Assembly (NCBI GenBank): GCA_028275245.1
Contig: JAPWVA010000099.1
Location: 1 to 5,503 of the forward strand
Source of the DNA: Actinomycetota bacterium
GTDB lineage: Bacteria > Actinomycetota > Geothermincolia > Geothermincolales > RBG-13-55-18
Length of the DNA stretch: 5,503 nt
Direction of reading: 5' to 3'
This document shows positions 3,880-5,503 of the stretch, one piece after another. The notes beneath the pieces were generated by a model. It ran no database searches. It saw only the letters and a program-made list of their open reading frames with translations, and was not told where the DNA came from. Numbering within the stretch: position 1 is the first letter of the stretch; the number at the start of each line of letters is the position of its first letter. The position numbers and the translations under genes are program-made.

Positions 3880-5304
3880 GTGAGCTGTGCCGGGCTGATA
3901 CTCGCCGCGGGAGAGGGGACCCGCATGAAGTCCCGGATGGCCAAGGTCCTCCACACCGTTTGCGGGAAGCCCATGATCTGCTGGGTGGTGGAGGCCCTGG
4001 AGGATCTCCGGTCCCGGGGCCTGGTGGACCGTATCCTGGTGGTTACGGGCAGGGATGCTGAAAGGGTGGAGGAGGCGGTGGGCAGCGGCGCGGTTTTCGT
4101 GCGCCAGGAGGAGAGGAGGGGAACGGCCCACGCGGTGATGCAGGCCGCGGACCTATTGGAGGAGGAACTCCTGTTGGTGGTCACCGGTGATTCCCCCCTC
4201 ATCAGGCCTGGCACCTTGGCGGAGCTGTTCCGGGTGCATCGAGAAACTGATGCCTGGGTGACCCTTCTCACAGCGCGGCTGGAGGATCCCACCGGCTACG
4301 GGAGGATCATCCGGGACCTTCAGGGCGCGGTGGTAGGGGTGGTGGAGGAGGGGGACGCCAATCCCGAGGAGAGGGCGATAAAGGAGGTGAACACCTCCAC
4401 CTATCTCTTCCTGTGGGAGAGGTTGAGGGAGGTATTGCCCCGCATCAGGCCTGATAACGCCAAGGGCGAGTTCTACCTAACGGATGCTGTGAGACTGATG
4501 GCGGAGGCGGGGGGCGTGATCAGCACGGTGGAGGCGGCCGATCCCACCGAGGTGTTGGGGATAAACGACCGGCTTCACTTGGCCCAGGCGGAGAGGATCA
4601 TGCGGGAGAGGATACTGCGCCGCCTGATGGAGGAGGGGGTGACAGTGGAGGACCCGGCCACCGCCTATGTGGGCCCGGAGGTCAAGGTGGGAAGGGACAC
4701 CACGATAAGGCCCTTCGTGATCCTGGAGGGCAAGACCGTTATCGGGGAGGATTGCCTGGTGGGCCCCGGGGTCAGGATCGTGGACTCGGTGTTGGGTAAG
4801 GGTGTGAGGGTGGAGCAGGCGGTGCTCCGGGAATGCGTGGTGGAGGACGGGGTCAGTATAGGGCCCTTCGCCAGCCTAAGGCCCGGGACCCACTTGATGG
4901 AGGGCTCCAAGATAGGGACCTTTGTGGAAACCAAGAAGACGGTGGTGGGCCGGGGGAGTAAGATACCCCACTTGAGCTACATGGGGGATGCCCACATCGG
5001 TAGCAACGTCAACGTGGGGGCTGGAAGCATCACCTGCAACTACGACGGCGTGAGCAAGCACCCCACCGTCATCGAGGACGATGCCTTCATCGGCAGCGAC
5101 ACCATGTTCATAGCCCCGGTGCGGGTGGGAAGGGGGGCAGTGACCGGTGCCGGCTCCGCCATCAGCCAGGACGTCCCTCCCGGCGCGCTGGGAATAGAGA
5201 GGAGTAGGCAGAGGAACATACCCGGCTGGAGGAACAAAAAGAGCGAGGTGGGAGATGGGACTGAAGGAGATAACCAGGAAAAAGTTGATGATATTCAGCG
5301 GTAG
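3880..5304 (+). CDS. glmU: Bifunctional UDP-N-acetylglucosamine pyrophosphorylase / glucosamine-1-phosphate N-acetyltransferase GlmU
   Basis: GlmU acetylates glucosamine-1-phosphate using acetyl-CoA and then uridylates it with UTP, giving UDP-GlcNAc for peptidoglycan and other envelope polymers. The 474-aa product carries both domains. The uridyltransferase domain (about 1-235) has LILAAGEGTRMKSRMAKVLH (6-25), RRGTAHAV (79-86), GDSPLI with metal ligand Asp104, and GIND with Asn229. The left-handed beta-helix acetyltransferase domain (about 258-450) has LRPG (Arg334), ETKKT, IPHLSYMGDAHIG with catalytic His364, and CNYDGVSK with Asn387, Tyr388 and Lys393. All match E. coli active-site residues with an offset of about one. 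The GTG start has AAGGAG (3867-3872) 7 nt upstream. Residues after RNIPGW (445-450) form a 24-residue polar tail not expected in the family. Most of that tail is read from DNA that also encodes the start of prs in another frame, a 50-base overlap that suggests translational coupling. Confidence 0.97.
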   Translation: MSCAGLILAAGEGTRMKSRMAKVLHTVCGKPMICWVVEALEDLRSRGLVDRILVVTGRDAERVEEAVGSGAVFVRQEERRGTAHAVMQAADLLEEELLLVVTGDSPLIRPGTLAELFRVHRETDAWVTLLTARLEDPTGYGRIIRDLQGAVVGVVEEGDANPEERAIKEVNTSTYLFLWERLREVLPRIRPDNAKGEFYLTDAVRLMAEAGGVISTVEAADPTEVLGINDRLHLAQAERIMRERILRRLMEEGVTVEDPATAYVGPEVKVGRDTTIRPFVILEGKTVIGEDCLVGPGVRIVDSVLGKGVRVEQAVLRECVVEDGVSIGPFASLRPGTHLMEGSKIGTFVETKKTVVGRGSKIPHLSYMGDAHIGSNVNVGAGSITCNYDGVSKHPTVIEDDAFIGSDTMFIAPVRVGRGAVTGAGSAISQDVPPGALGIERSRQRNIPGWRNKKSEVGDGTEGDNQEKVDDIQR

Positions 5305-5503
5305 GTCTTTTCCCGAACTGGGGAGGCAGATCGCGGGCCACCTGGGTATCACCCTGGGGAAGGTGGAGCTCAAGACCTTCAGCAACGGCGAGCTGTACGT
5401 CCGCTACCTGGAGAGCGTGCGGGGGGCCGATGCCTTCGTCATCCAGACCTGCTCCGACCCAGTGAACATGCACATCATGGAGCTCCTCCTCATGATCGAC
5501 GCC
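5255..5503 (+). CDS. prs: Ribose-phosphate pyrophosphokinase Prs (5' part, runs off the window)
   Basis: The first 83 residues are present and the frame is open at the window edge (full family length is about 315). Prs converts ribose-5-phosphate and ATP to PRPP, the precursor of purine, pyrimidine, histidine, tryptophan and NAD synthesis. The visible sequence matches the family N-terminus: LMIFSGRSFPELGRQIAGHLG, then LGKVELKTFSNGELYVRYLESVRG with the FSDGE-type motif as FSNGE, then FVIQTCSDPVNMHIMELLLMID. The ATG at 5255 has AGGTGG (5245-5250) 4 nt upstream. An in-frame ATG at 5288 (MIFSGRS) is the alternative and would shorten the overlap with glmU to 17 bases. glmU-prs adjacency is conserved in Bacillus and many other Gram-positives. 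The catalytic loop and PRPP-binding motif lie beyond the window, so only the N-terminal part is verified. Confidence 0.93.
   Translation, partial: MGLKEITRKKLMIFSGRSFPELGRQIAGHLGITLGKVELKTFSNGELYVRYLESVRGADAFVIQTCSDPVNMHIMELLLMIDA

Overview
The window comes from a GC-rich bacterium and carries a conserved Gram-positive housekeeping neighbourhood. Its genes are an AbrB/SpoVT-type regulator, rsmA (ksgA), ispE, spoVG, a tRNA-Gln gene, glmU and the start of prs. In Bacillus subtilis the corresponding block reads abrB ... ksgA - ... - ispE - purR - yabJ - spoVG - glmU - prs. The abrB and spoVG homologues together with the high GC content point to a deep-branching or high-GC Gram-positive, such as a GC-rich clostridial lineage or an early-branching actinobacterium. 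I cannot fix the phylum from the sequence alone.

Layout. At the left edge, a small AbrB-like regulator (+) with a four-cysteine tail converges on rsmA (-), and a GC hairpin sits between their stop codons. From 1202 to 1878 there is no recognisable gene. This stretch separates divergently transcribed rsmA and ispE, and it holds short tandem repeats and several hairpins. The hairpins nearest ispE could form a structured mRNA leader whose last stem covers the ispE ribosome binding site. ispE (+) is followed by about 370 bases with only a doubtful small ORF and an AT-rich promoter-like patch. Then come spoVG (+), a tRNA-Gln(UUG) gene with its own promoter and intrinsic terminator, another hairpin-containing spacer, glmU (+), and prs (+). 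prs starts inside the 3' end of glmU and runs off the window.

Functional logic. GlmU makes UDP-GlcNAc for peptidoglycan and teichoic acids. IspE belongs to the MEP pathway, which supplies the isoprenoid carrier used for the same envelope polymers. Prs supplies PRPP for nucleotides, histidine and tryptophan. RsmA dimethylates 16S rRNA. AbrB-like proteins and SpoVG are small nucleic-acid-binding regulators linked in Firmicutes to the transition from growth to stationary phase or sporulation. The region is therefore core metabolism plus global regulation. I see no mobile element, CRISPR array, phage gene or defence cassette. The parts that existing families do not explain are the rsmA-ispE spacer and ispE leader, the ispE-spoVG spacer, and the glmU leader.
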